Positions 30,645 to 30,690 of a stretch of 30,690 bases of DNA are shown here, piece after piece. The translations under genes were made by a program, and so were the position numbers. How positions within the stretch are numbered: position 1 is the first letter of the stretch; every line of letters starts with the position of its first letter. Under the pieces are notes generated by a model. It was not told where the DNA came from and did not search any database. It saw nothing but the letters and a program-made list of their open reading frames with translations. This DNA is from JAUSNA01 sp964568885 (GTDB lineage Bacteria; Patescibacteriota; Microgenomatia; Levybacterales; GWA1-39-11): contig CAZMSF010000013.1 in the NCBI GenBank assembly GCA_964568885.1, positions 1 to 30,690 on the forward strand, given 5' to 3'.

Positions 30645-30690
30645 CTGCGCTTTATTTCGAACCGCTTTTAGCTTGGTTAGACAGACTTCG

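Overview
The window looks like a piece of the chromosome of a Patescibacteria/CPR bacterium, possibly Microgenomates-like. That placement is an inference from content, not a database result. The supporting signs are: a moderate GC content with AT-rich gaps; very tight packing, with many stop/start overlaps and abutting convergent genes; shortened versions of universal proteins (UvrC 427 aa, a DNA polymerase III delta-like protein 225 aa); an orphan PurM-like gene without a purine operon; and starts mostly without Shine-Dalgarno (SD) sequences. TGA is used as a stop (for example the holA-like gene and the metallopeptidase gene), so code 25 (UGA read as glycine) does not apply.

Layout. 1-360: two minus-strand tRNAs (Arg-TCG, Lys-CTT) separated by a spacer full of hairpin repeats and an 18-nt copy of the tRNA-Lys 5' end. 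464-3710: an envelope sugar pair, a GT2 glycosyltransferase and a fused flippase-like/DUF2079 membrane protein. 3712-5731, minus strand: YvlD-like membrane protein, SecG and a membrane-tethered family 5 solute-binding protein. 5781-11693, minus strand: uvrA, a secreted transglutaminase-like protein and uvrC, in that transcription order with overlaps. 11740-13167: a divergent pair, a possible ribbon-helix-helix regulator and a TIR-domain protein (likely defence). 13168-17398, minus strand: uvrB, an APH-family kinase and a PurM-like protein. 17641: lexA, divergent from uvrB. Thus the three UvrABC genes and the SOS repressor all lie within about 12.5 kb. 18334-19620: dedA and rsmI, whose start codons touch. 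19615-28091, minus strand: a long run comprising a GH-A-like secreted protein, a metallopeptidase-like protein, a holA-like gene, phosphohexomutase, an inositol-monophosphatase-family protein, phosphoglucose/phosphomannose isomerase, a degenerate PEP-synthase-like protein and enolase. 28184-30512: a small two-helix membrane protein, a tRNA-dihydrouridine synthase, an unrecognised 255-aa protein and a 59-aa Cys-rich protein with a near-perfect SD. The last 180 bases hold a non-coding repeat pair with compensatory changes.

How the genes fit together. UvrA/B/C with LexA form a DNA-damage module. PGM, PGI and enolase form a central sugar-phosphate module, and a strong promoter (23129-23158) makes PGI, the PEP-synthase-like gene and enolase a sub-operon. 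In that sub-operon the PEP-synthase-like protein appears to have lost its catalytic parts, and enolase has substitutions at otherwise near-invariant active-site positions. This pair is the most unusual protein-level signal I see. A second window-wide signal is a set of good -10 boxes only 5-7 nt before start codons, implying leaderless mRNAs, while a few genes keep strong SD sequences.
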